The translations under genes and the position numbers were made by a program. Positions 32,783 through 40,387 of a stretch of 64,000 bases of DNA are shown in pieces. Position 1 is the first letter of the stretch; every line of letters begins with the position of its first letter. Under the pieces are notes generated by a model that worked only from the letters and a program-made list of their open reading frames with translations, ran no database searches and was not told where the DNA came from. Origin of the DNA: Bacteroidales bacterium (GTDB lineage: Bacteria > Bacteroidota > Bacteroidia > Bacteroidales > P3); contig JAFZXE010000019.1 in assembly GCA_017616895.1 (NCBI GenBank), forward strand, positions 1 through 64,000, written 5' to 3'.

Positions 32783-35218
32783 TTAGAACTTAAACGTATA
32801 TGAGAACGAGGGGATGATGGGGAATATGGACACTTGCACGAGTGACGAGGGATAACGCTCGCCGGTGGTGCGGTTGGTGGAGATGGTGCCTTCTTTCTCG
32901 TAAACGAGGAAGGGGTTCTTGTGGTTGTAGAGGTTATAGACGCTCACGTTGATGGTGCGCTCGCCGTGTTTGAGCTTGCGGTGGAAGTTGACGCTGGCGT
33001 CCATGCGATGGTAGGCGGGCAAGCGGTAGTTGTTGCGCGACTCGACATACGACACCACCGAGCCGTCCTCGCCCTCATACTCGCTAAGTCCGAGGGTGGC
33101 CATGTTGCCTGTGCTGTAAACCCACGTGAGCGAGCAGTCGATCTTCTTGTTGAACTTGTACATGAGCACGACGGAGACATCGTGGCGACGGTCGTATTTG
33201 GCGGGGAACTTCTTGCCGTTGTTTATCTCCTGACCCTCGCGGTCGAAGATGCGGTCGGAGTGGCTCCAGGTATAGCCGATCCAGCCGGTGAACTTGCCGA
33301 TGTTGCGCTGCACGAGGAACTCGACGCCATAGCTCCATCCACGTCCCATGCACACCTTGTCCTCCCAGCCGACGGAGCTGCCCCAGAAGGAGGCGCCGTC
33401 GCGGTATTCCATGAGGTTGTCCATATATTTGTAGTAGCCCTCGACCGAGAAGTCGGCGATGCCGCTCCAGCTGTACATCGCGCCCGCCGCCACCTGATGG
33501 GCCTGCATGGGGGCGATCTTGGCCGTCACGGGCACCCAGAGGTCGGTGGGAAGGCTGATGGAGGAGTTGGAGAGCAGGTGCATATACTGCGTCATCCAGG
33601 CGTAACCCACCTTGAACGATAGGTCGGGGGTGATGAGGAAGCGTCCGCTCAGACGCGGCTGGATGGAGGGGTAGAACTTATGCTCCACATAGAAGCCGCT
33701 GAGGTTCACGCCGCCGTTTATCTTCACCGCATCGGTGATGCTCCAGTCGTCCTCGATGTAGGCGTTTATCTCCTCGGCGTGCACGATGCTCTGCCCTATG
33801 ATGGTGTCGAGATTGTACTCCAACTCGACGCCGTCGTAGCTCTCGTAGCTATCGATCTTCGAGCCACTCACCTCGGGGCGGAAGATGTGGTGTATGTAGT
33901 TGGTGCCGAACTTGATGTTGTGGTTAGGCTTGGGCGCGTAGTCGAAATCGACGCGAGCCGAGATGTCGCGGATGCCCGACTTGTAGGTCATCTCGCCCGA
34001 GTACTTGCTCATATCGGTGCCGTCGGAGTATTCGTCAATGAGGGTCAGCCCTATCTTGTTGCGATACTGGGTGTAGGCCACGGTGGCGTTCATGAATATC
34101 TTGGGGTTGATGACGTAGTTCCAGCGCACCGAACCGACGATGTTGCCCCAGCTGTAGCGCAGCTTCAGATTCTCCTTGAAGTTGGTGCCGTAGAGCACGC
34201 CCTCCTTGGTCTTGAGGCGCATATAGAGGACGTCGTCGCCCATGTAGAACGAGCCGTAAAGGCGGCTACGGTCGGAGAACTTGTGCGTAATCTTGGCGTT
34301 GGCATCGTAGAAGTAGTAGCCAGCCGTAGTGTTCATATCCGACGTCAGCGAAAGCATCGCCATAGACGGTTGTATGAGCAGGTCGGCGTAGGTGCGGCGA
34401 CCAGAAAGGCTGAAGGTGGTCTTCTCCTTCACGATGGGGCCTTCGACGGCCAACTTGGCGGCAATCAAGCCCGCCGACACCAACCCGTGGTATTCTTTGT
34501 CGTTGCCGTTGTTGGTGGTCACATCGACCACACTCGAGAGACGACCGCTGAAATGGGCAGGGAAGCTGCCTTTGTACATCGTCACATTCTTGACGGCGTC
34601 GGCGTTGAAAGCCGAGAAGAAGCCGCCGAGGTGGTTGACGTTGTAGAGTGGCACCCCGTCGAGCAGGAAGAGGTTCTCGTCGGGACCGCCGCCGCGCACA
34701 TACAAGCCGCTGGTGCCCTCGGTGCCTGACTGGATGCCAGGCATGAGCTGCAGCGCTTTCAGCACATCGGTTTCGCCAAACAGCACGGGAACGGCTTTGA
34801 TATGCTCAAGAGGCATCTCCAGTGCGCTTATCTGCGAAGAACGCAGGCTTCCGACACGCTCGGCGCTCACGGTGACCTCTTTCAGTTCGACGCCCGGATA
34901 GAGCGCCACGTTGAGTTCGAGATTGCCCGTAAGCACGGTGTCGAGCTCGAACGGAGTGTATCCCACGTAGCTCACCCTCAGGCTCACGCTGTCGCCTTTC
35001 GGCATAGTGAGGCTGTAGAAGCCGTAGGCGTTGGAGAGCACGCCCTTGCCGCTGCGTTTATCTACAACCGTCGCGCCGATGAGCGTCTCGCCGCTCTGGC
35101 GGTCGGTGACGACACCGCTGACCGTCTGAGCGGACAAAAAGTGACCAGTGGCCGGTGACCAGTGACCAGTGACCAGCGAGCCGAAAACGAAAAATATTAT
35201 TGGGAGAAATCTTTTCAC
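32783..35218 (-). CDS. TonB-dependent receptor
   Basis: The 811-residue outer-membrane receptor has a signal peptide (1-30), a CarboxypepD_reg-like domain (about 32-115, VSGVVTDRQSGETLIGATVV), a plug (about 130-235, VLKALQLMPGIQSGTEGTSG, LYVRGGGPDENLFLLDGVPL) and a 22-strand-type barrel ending in YTFKF. It should import a ligand with energy from TonB/ExbBD and forms a pair with the DUF4249 lipoprotein downstream. Residues 15-27 of the signal peptide (LVTGHWSPATGHF) are encoded by the GGTCACTGGTCACCGG word of the spacers, an insertion that remains hydrophobic enough to serve as a signal. Confidence 0.95.
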   Translation of the reverse strand: MKRFLPIIFFVFGSLVTGHWSPATGHFLSAQTVSGVVTDRQSGETLIGATVVDKRSGKGVLSNAYGFYSLTMPKGDSVSLRVSYVGYTPFELDTVLTGNLELNVALYPGVELKEVTVSAERVGSLRSSQISALEMPLEHIKAVPVLFGETDVLKALQLMPGIQSGTEGTSGLYVRGGGPDENLFLLDGVPLYNVNHLGGFFSAFNADAVKNVTMYKGSFPAHFSGRLSSVVDVTTNNGNDKEYHGLVSAGLIAAKLAVEGPIVKEKTTFSLSGRRTYADLLIQPSMAMLSLTSDMNTTAGYYFYDANAKITHKFSDRSRLYGSFYMGDDVLYMRLKTKEGVLYGTNFKENLKLRYSWGNIVGSVRWNYVINPKIFMNATVAYTQYRNKIGLTLIDEYSDGTDMSKYSGEMTYKSGIRDISARVDFDYAPKPNHNIKFGTNYIHHIFRPEVSGSKIDSYESYDGVELEYNLDTIIGQSIVHAEEINAYIEDDWSITDAVKINGGVNLSGFYVEHKFYPSIQPRLSGRFLITPDLSFKVGYAWMTQYMHLLSNSSISLPTDLWVPVTAKIAPMQAHQVAAGAMYSWSGIADFSVEGYYKYMDNLMEYRDGASFWGSSVGWEDKVCMGRGWSYGVEFLVQRNIGKFTGWIGYTWSHSDRIFDREGQEINNGKKFPAKYDRRHDVSVVLMYKFNKKIDCSLTWVYSTGNMATLGLSEYEGEDGSVVSYVESRNNYRLPAYHRMDASVNFHRKLKHGERTINVSVYNLYNHKNPFLVYEKEGTISTNRTTGERYPSSLVQVSIFPIIPSFSYTFKF

Positions 35219-35328
35219 GGAGTATGTTGATAGGTTGATATGTTTATGTTTGAATGTTTAAAAGGTGACTGGTTGCTGGCTAATGTTGATATGTTTACTT
35301 AAAACTTACAGCTTAAAACTTAAAACTC
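35219..35328 (-). repeat. word-repeat spacer before the TonB receptor gene
   Basis: On the coding strand TTTTAAGTTTTAAGCTG words, then AACATATCAACATTAGCC, AACCAGTCACC, TTTTAAACATTCAAAC and AACATATCAACCTATCAAC up to the start region. Confidence 0.8.
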
Positions 35329-35354
35329 ATTTATTGCCCTGTGCGGGCACGCAC
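35329..35354 (-). repeat. stop-codon-associated element, copy 5
   Basis: GTGCGTGCCCGCACAGGGCA on the minus strand begins directly after the TAG of the channel gene and continues ATAAAT. The extension GCACAGGGC is shared with copy 1. Confidence 0.75.
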
Positions 35355-36314
35355 CTAACTGATGTCTTCTTCGTCGTCATCCTCGGTGACTGGGTCGAGG
35401 ACTTTCTTTATCTTCCTTGCTTTCTTTCGATGGCGTTTGTGGCTTTCTATAGTCTCGCCAGCCACGATGCCCGTCGGCACCGCTATTATAGAGTAACCGA
35501 GTATCATCACAATCACCGAGAGGAACTGTCCGAACGGCGTCACCGGCGTAATGTCGCCATAACCCACCGTAGTCAGCGTCACCACCGCCCAGTAGATACC
35601 TTTCGGGATGCTTGTCATCATCTCGTTGCGACCACCCTCGACGGCATACATCATAGTGCCGAGAATGACGGCGGTGATATAGACGAAAAGCATGAATATG
35701 AGAATTTTAACCACGCTCTTTTTCAATGCATCCATGAGAATATGTCCCTCTTCCACAAAGCTTTCTATCTTGAGGATTCGGAAGATACGCAACAGACGCA
35801 ACAGACGCAGGACCGAGAGCGCCTGGGTTGCGGGGAAAATGAGGCTGAGATAGGCGGGGAATATCGAAAGAAAGTCGATGATGCCGTAGAATGAGAACAC
35901 ATAACGCCACGGTTTCTTTAGGCAATATACTCTGAGGTAATACTCAATGGTAAACGCGAGTGTGAAAATCCATTCAAGGGCTTTCATCGTCCACCAAAGC
36001 CACGAACTATTGCGGTGTATTCGCTCGGTCAGCGTACTGTTGTCGCTAATCATACTATCCACCACAAGTAGCACTATGTTCAGCACAATAGCGACTAGCA
36101 GCCAGATGTCGAATTTCTTGCCGGCAGGGGTGTCCGATTTGAATATAATCTTATATATATCCTCCTTCGGAACCCTCTTCCACTTTCTCGGGAGAAGGAT
36201 ATTGAATGTCAGCCAATGCATTATGCGGCTCGATACCCTAACGAACCACTTGGCTATCTTGCGTCCTATTGCTACAATAAGTGCTCTCGTTGTTCTTTTC
36301 TGATTTTCTTCCAT
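35355..36314 (-). CDS. voltage-gated potassium-channel-like ion transporter
   Basis: The 319 residues carry six transmembrane segments, an S4 voltage-sensor-like helix with regularly spaced arginines (LSVLRLLRLLRIFRILKI, about 165-182) and the potassium selectivity filter TTVGYGD at 248-254. The N-terminus and the highly basic, then acidic C-terminus (HKRHRKKARKIKK, TEDDDEED) are cytoplasmic. It should be a tetrameric inner-membrane potassium channel. It lies 40 nt downstream of the M16 peptidase gene on the same strand. Confidence 0.93.
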   Translation of the reverse strand: MEENQKRTTRALIVAIGRKIAKWFVRVSSRIMHWLTFNILLPRKWKRVPKEDIYKIIFKSDTPAGKKFDIWLLVAIVLNIVLLVVDSMISDNSTLTERIHRNSSWLWWTMKALEWIFTLAFTIEYYLRVYCLKKPWRYVFSFYGIIDFLSIFPAYLSLIFPATQALSVLRLLRLLRIFRILKIESFVEEGHILMDALKKSVVKILIFMLFVYITAVILGTMMYAVEGGRNEMMTSIPKGIYWAVVTLTTVGYGDITPVTPFGQFLSVIVMILGYSIIAVPTGIVAGETIESHKRHRKKARKIKKVLDPVTEDDDEEDIS

Positions 36315-36354
36315 TTTACAGTTTGGTATTAACTATAATCACCCTTTCAAACAA

Positions 36355-37605
36355 TCATTTATTAGCTTTTATCCACAGGACATTGGCTTTCTGCGGCTGA
36401 AACAGCTTCTCGGCGACGGAGCGCACCTTATCGGGAGTCACCATACGGTACAGCTCCGGTTCGTTGTTAACCCAATCCAGATGTCCCATCCACTCGAAGC
36501 AGCAGAGCGCCGCCGCACGGTCGGACGCTTTGTATTGGGAATAGACGAAAGTCGATTCATACTTGCTCACCACCTTTTCCAACTCATCATCAGACACCAC
36601 CGCTTCCCTCATCTTCTGCAGTTCGTCCTTCACCGCTGCTTCCGCCTCTTCGAGTCTCACACCCTCGTTCAGGGTGCCTTTCACCACAAAAAGTCCCTCA
36701 CCCATATCGCCCGTCACGTAGGCGTTTACCTCGGAGAAGAGCCGTTTTTCTACCACCAGCGAGCGGTAAAGTCTCGAACTCTTGCCGTTTGAGAGCAGGT
36801 CGCTTATCACGTCGCAGGTCACGAAGTCGTCGTCGGTACGTCCGCACATCACGAATGCCATATAGAGTGCGTCGCTGGGCACCTCGCGTTCCACCTCCAG
36901 CCGCCGTCCCTCCGTCTGCGCAGGTTCTTTGATATATTTTCTCTGTTCGCCAGCCGCTGACTGCTGACCGCTGACTGCCAACAGCTGACTGCCAATCACC
37001 CTCTCCAACACTTTCGCACAATCGATGTTGCCTGCGATGGCCATAATGGCGTTCTCGGGGCGGTACCATTTCTCGAAGAACGCCTTCACGTCGTCGAGCG
37101 TCGCCTCCGACACATGCCGTATGTCGGCCCCGATGGTGCACCAGCGGTAGGGGCTCTGCTTGAAGCACAGCGGCCTCAGCAGAAGCCACACGTCGCCGTA
37201 TGGCTGGTTCATATAGCGTTGATTATACTCCTCGGTCACCACCCGTTGCTGCACAGCCAGTCGTTTCTCGCTCCAGTCGAGCCCGCCCATGCGGTCAAGC
37301 TCCAAGTCGAGAGCCTGCTCAAGATAGCCGGCCGGCACGGTCACGTAGTAGTTTGTGTAGTCGTTGTTGGTATATGCGTTCGACTCGCCGCCCATCATCT
37401 GCACCACGCTGTCGTAATCGGGATAACGCCGAGTGCCGCCGAACATGAGGTGCTCGAACAGGTGGGCGAACCCCGTACGTTCGGGACGCTCGTCCCTCGA
37501 CCCCACGCCGTAGAGCGTGTTGACCGTCGCCATAGGAGTCTCGCGGTCGCAATGAAGCAAAAGGGTCAATCCGTTGTCCAGAATATGCCGTTCGTAGTCA
37601 ACCAT
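36355..37605 (-). CDS. M16 family zinc peptidase
   Basis: The 416-residue protein is an insulinase-type (M16) peptidase half. The inverted zinc motif HLFEH at 48-52 and the downstream EEYNQRYMNQ region are visible, followed by an M16_C domain. The ATG at 37603-37605 (MVDYERHIL) was chosen because homologues start there; the frame is open 14 codons further. Residues about 202-218 (IGSQLLAVSGQQSAAGEQ) lie in the linker between the two M16 domains and are encoded by GTCAGCGGTCAGCAGTCAG words. No signal peptide is seen, so it is probably cytoplasmic or periplasmic by another route. Confidence 0.92.
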   Translation of the reverse strand: MVDYERHILDNGLTLLLHCDRETPMATVNTLYGVGSRDERPERTGFAHLFEHLMFGGTRRYPDYDSVVQMMGGESNAYTNNDYTNYYVTVPAGYLEQALDLELDRMGGLDWSEKRLAVQQRVVTEEYNQRYMNQPYGDVWLLLRPLCFKQSPYRWCTIGADIRHVSEATLDDVKAFFEKWYRPENAIMAIAGNIDCAKVLERVIGSQLLAVSGQQSAAGEQRKYIKEPAQTEGRRLEVEREVPSDALYMAFVMCGRTDDDFVTCDVISDLLSNGKSSRLYRSLVVEKRLFSEVNAYVTGDMGEGLFVVKGTLNEGVRLEEAEAAVKDELQKMREAVVSDDELEKVVSKYESTFVYSQYKASDRAAALCCFEWMGHLDWVNNEPELYRMVTPDKVRSVAEKLFQPQKANVLWIKANK

Positions 37606-37673
37606 TTTTATGGGTATAATTATATAATAACTCATATTTCTCATCATTATTATTTCCCCGTATCAAAAAACCG

Positions 37674-37682
37674 CCCCCCCCC
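37674..37682. repeat. homopolymer tract C9
   Basis: Nine C in a row 69 nt upstream of the M16 start codon (G9 on its coding strand). Such tracts slip easily and could modulate promoter spacing. Confidence 0.6.
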
Positions 37683-37691
37683 ACCCCTCTG

Positions 37692-37799
37692 CTGACCCTC
37701 AATTGGTCCTCGGTTGACCGTCGATTAATCCCAGGTCGGCCCTAGGTTGACCTCCGCCTAATCCCAGGTTGGCCCTTGGTTGGCCTTAGGTTGGCCCGA
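37692..37799. repeat. AGGTTGGCC degenerate array
   Basis: Nine or ten imperfect 10-12-nt units, such as TCGGTTGACC, CCAGGTCGGCC, CTAGGTTGACC, CCAGGTTGGCC, TTGGTTGGCC and TTAGGTTGGCC. It occupies part of the 540-nt gap before cinA. No frame is open through it. Confidence 0.8.
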
Positions 37800-37857
37800 C
37801 GCCGAGTCTAAGTCGGTTTTATGTATGCCAAAACCTAACTTTGCACAATAGTTAAAC

Positions 37858-37890
37858 AAAACCTGAGCAAAACCTGAGCAAAACCTGTAA
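37858..37890 (+). repeat. three tandem 11-nt units
   Basis: AAAACCTGAGC twice and AAAACCTGTAA once, 15 nt after a TAACTTTG promoter-like element at 37836-37843. Nothing else of note is seen up to the cinA promoter. Confidence 0.8.
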
Positions 37891-38098
37891 ATGTATTTTA
37901 TTGTTTCACATAATGTTACAAGCCGAATTTTGGTCATTTTTTGTATCATTAAAAACAATCAATCTACACATTGTCAATCACTTGACCTCCAAGAAAAGTT
38001 ACACTGTTTTCTGACTCCTACTTCTTATCTTGTATTGCGTTCCCCCGCTGAATATCAAAAACTTGAAACCAGAAACTGAAATTTTCGTCGAAATATCG

Positions 38099-38106
38099 TA
38101 TTTTTG
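38099..38106 (+). promoter_or_regulatory. promoter of cinA
   Basis: TATTTTTG matches TAnnTTTG, 36 nt before the ATG. Confidence 0.6.
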
Positions 38107-38142
38107 CACACTCGTTTGCCTACTTGGGCAATCTTAACCACC

Positions 38143-39411
38143 ATGAATGCAAGCATCATCAACATAGGCGACGAACTGCTTATAGGCCAGGTTGTAAACA
38201 CCAACGCGACCTATATGTCGCGGGCACTGACGGCAGTCGGGATTGTGGTCGAGGAGGTCTGCACCATCGGCGACAACGCCTCCGCCATCCAATCTGCCAT
38301 CGAGCGTCACCTCTCGCTCTACGACGCAGTGCTCGTCACCGGAGGACTCGGTCCCACCAAGGACGATATCACCAAGGAGACCCTCTGCCGCATGTTCGGC
38401 AGCGAACTCTACGAGAACGCCGAAGCCCTCGCCAATATCGAACGGATATTCGCCCAACGCGGATTCCCCATGACCGAGACAAACCGTCGTCAAGCTTTGG
38501 TTCCACGCTGCTGCGAGATGATAAACAACGACCTCGGCACCGCCCCGTGCATGTGGTTCGATGTCAGCGCCCAAGCGCGTGCCTGCACAGGACAATCAGC
38601 TGTGGCTCAAGTTCTAGTATCGCTGCCAGGCGTACCATTCGAGATGGAGTATCTGGTTGACCACAAAGTTGTCCCGATGCTGCAAGAACGGTTCCAGTTG
38701 GGTACGATCATCAACAAGAACATCATCGTGCAAGGTATAGGCGAATCGTTTCTTTCCGACCGCCTTGAAGAGATGGAAGCCGCCTTGCCCGAGAGCATCA
38801 AGCTGGCCTACCTGCCGCAGGCGGGCATGATAAAACTGCGACTTACAGCCAGGGGCACTGACAAAACAACGCTGCAAGCCCAGATAGACCAAGCCGTGCA
38901 GAACATCCGCACAGCGGCGGCGGAGTTTATCGTAGGGGAAGACTTTGAGAGCATACCCGAAGTGGTGGCCGACCGTATGAAACGCCTAAACAAGACGCTC
39001 GCCACCGCCGAAAGCTGCACCGGAGGCAAGATTGCAAGCCTGCTCACAGCCATGTCTGGAGCATCGGAATACTACAAAGGCGGCGTCGTGTCCTACTGCA
39101 ACGAGGTGAAACACTCGGCATTGGGAGTCGCCATCGAAACCCTCGACACACACACAGCCGTGAGCGAGGAAACCGTCAGAGAGATGGCCGAAGGCGCCCG
39201 CAAGAGATTCAACACCGACTATGCAGTGGCCACCACAGGAGTAGCCGGTCCCACCGGAGGCACCGACACCACCCCCGTCGGCACCGTGTGGATGGCGGTG
39301 GCGACGCCGGAAAAGACTATAACAAAAAAGATGCGCTACAACGGACGCCGCCAACAGGTGATAGACCGTGCGGTGAACGAAGTGCTGGCGATGCTGGCGA
39401 GGTGCGTGTGA
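38143..39411 (+). CDS. cinA: CinA family nicotinamide-nucleotide amidase
   Basis: CinA recycles nicotinamide mononucleotide to nicotinate mononucleotide in the pyridine nucleotide cycle. The 422 residues have an N-terminal molybdopterin-binding-like (COG1058) domain with INIGDELLIGQ at 5-15 and VTGGLGPTKDD, and a C-terminal amidase domain with TAESCTGGKIA and ATTGVAGPTGGT. The ATG at 38143 follows the promoter. Residues about 142-154 (QARACTGQSAVAQ) are extra compared with the usual FEKDG-type turn before VSLPGVPFEME and correspond to a degenerate copy of the stop-associated element. Confidence 0.95.
   Translation: MNASIINIGDELLIGQVVNTNATYMSRALTAVGIVVEEVCTIGDNASAIQSAIERHLSLYDAVLVTGGLGPTKDDITKETLCRMFGSELYENAEALANIERIFAQRGFPMTETNRRQALVPRCCEMINNDLGTAPCMWFDVSAQARACTGQSAVAQVLVSLPGVPFEMEYLVDHKVVPMLQERFQLGTIINKNIIVQGIGESFLSDRLEEMEAALPESIKLAYLPQAGMIKLRLTARGTDKTTLQAQIDQAVQNIRTAAAEFIVGEDFESIPEVVADRMKRLNKTLATAESCTGGKIASLLTAMSGASEYYKGGVVSYCNEVKHSALGVAIETLDTHTAVSEETVREMAEGARKRFNTDYAVATTGVAGPTGGTDTTPVGTVWMAVATPEKTITKKMRYNGRRQQVIDRAVNEVLAMLARCV
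38574..38594 (+). repeat. stop-codon-associated element, copy 6, inside cinA
   Basis: GCGCGTGCCTGCACAGGAC (38576-38594) differs from copy 1 at two positions and is read in frame as ARACTG. Confidence 0.6.
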
Positions 39412-39502
39412 TTAACGATAACGAAAACCAAAACGAAAACCTATCAACATATCCACATATCAACATATCAACATAAAACATAAAACATATCAACAAGCAA
39501 CA
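39412..39502 (+). repeat. word-repeat spacer before the DUF486 gene
   Basis: TTAACGATAACGAAAACC directly after the cinA stop, then ATATCCACATATCAACATATC and TAAAACATAAAACATATC up to the ATG. Confidence 0.85.
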
Positions 39503-39889
39503 ATGTCCAAAGGACTTATAACCATACTTCTGCTTCTTGCCAGCAACGTCTTCATGACCTTTGCCTGGTATGGCAACCTGAAGCTGCAGCAGATGAAACT
39601 CATCACCGACTGGCCTCTCATAGCCATAATAGTGCTTTCGTGGGGGCTGGCGCTGCTGGAATACTGCTTCATGATTCCCGCCAACCGCATCGGTTCGACC
39701 ATCAACGGAGGCCCTTTTAACCTTATGCAGCTCAAAATCATACAGGAAGCCATCTCGCTGACGGTGTTCACCGTAATCGTCGCCACCGTATTTAAAGGCG
39801 AACCCATAAGATGGAACCACATCGTAGCCTTCGTATTCATCGTACTGGCAGTATTCTTCGCCTTCCTGAAAGATGGAAGCGGTCAGTGA
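39503..39889 (+). CDS. DUF486 (DMT-superfamily) membrane protein
   Basis: The 128-residue protein has four transmembrane segments (about 3-23, 36-56, 73-92, 103-121) with the DUF486 patterns SNVFMTFAWYGNLK and WGLALLEYCFMIPANRIGS. The family is related to drug/metabolite transporters of small multidrug-resistance size; the substrate is unknown. It stands in a plus-strand series cinA, DUF486, small membrane protein, AtoE, separated from its neighbours by word-repeat spacers. Confidence 0.92.
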   Translation: MSKGLITILLLLASNVFMTFAWYGNLKLQQMKLITDWPLIAIIVLSWGLALLEYCFMIPANRIGSTINGGPFNLMQLKIIQEAISLTVFTVIVATVFKGEPIRWNHIVAFVFIVLAVFFAFLKDGSGQ

Positions 39890-39990
39890 GCCTTCGGCTA
39901 ACGATTACGAAAACCCTTCAAACAATCAAACCCTTCAAACCTTTTAAACATATCAACAGAAAACATATCAACGTATCAACAATAAACAAT
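39890..39990 (+). repeat. word-repeat spacer before the 39999 gene
   Basis: GCCTTCGGCTAACGATTACG after the stop, then CCCTTCAAACAATCAAACCC, CCTTTTAAACATATCAAC and AACATATCAACGTATCAAC up to the start. Confidence 0.85.
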
Positions 39991-39998
39991 AAATAATC

Positions 39999-40385
39999 AT
40001 GACAAAAAAAGGCAAATTCTTCACCTGGACGAGCGTTATCGTAGTCATCGCTCTGGCGGCATTCATCTTCTTCCGTTTCATCTTCGTTTACAGCAGCGGA
40101 GTGAACACCGGCGACCTCAACTATTTCCAGAAGCAAGGCGTTGTGTTCAAAACCTACGAAGGCAAGATGATCCAAACTGGATTCAAATCCAACGGTGGCA
40201 ACATGGGCAACCTCAAATCCAACGAGTTCAAGTTCTCCGTCACCGACGACAGTGTAGCCGCCCAGCTGATGCGCTGTTCGGGCAAAGAGGTCGAACTACA
40301 CTGGAACCGTCATTTCGGCACTCTGCCTTGGAGAGGCCGCAGCCAGTATATCGTCGATGAAATACTGTCGGTTAAAGAACACTAA
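39999..40385 (+). CDS. small membrane-anchored protein of unknown function
   Basis: The 128 residues have a short basic N-terminus, one transmembrane segment (about 11-31) and an extracytoplasmic domain with GVNTGDLNYFQKQGVVFKTY, EGKMIQTGF and GKEVELHWNRHFGTLPWRG. Similar small proteins are common in Bacteroidales genomes but I know no function for them. The stop codon is 2 nt from the start of the AtoE-type gene, so the two are co-transcribed. Confidence 0.85.
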   Translation: MTKKGKFFTWTSVIVVIALAAFIFFRFIFVYSSGVNTGDLNYFQKQGVVFKTYEGKMIQTGFKSNGGNMGNLKSNEFKFSVTDDSVAAQLMRCSGKEVELHWNRHFGTLPWRGRSQYIVDEILSVKEH

Positions 40386-40387
40386 GG

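Noticed and set aside
33680..34729. 349-codon open frame on the plus strand
   Set aside because: Antisense to the TonB-dependent receptor; Val/His/Ala-rich without domain.
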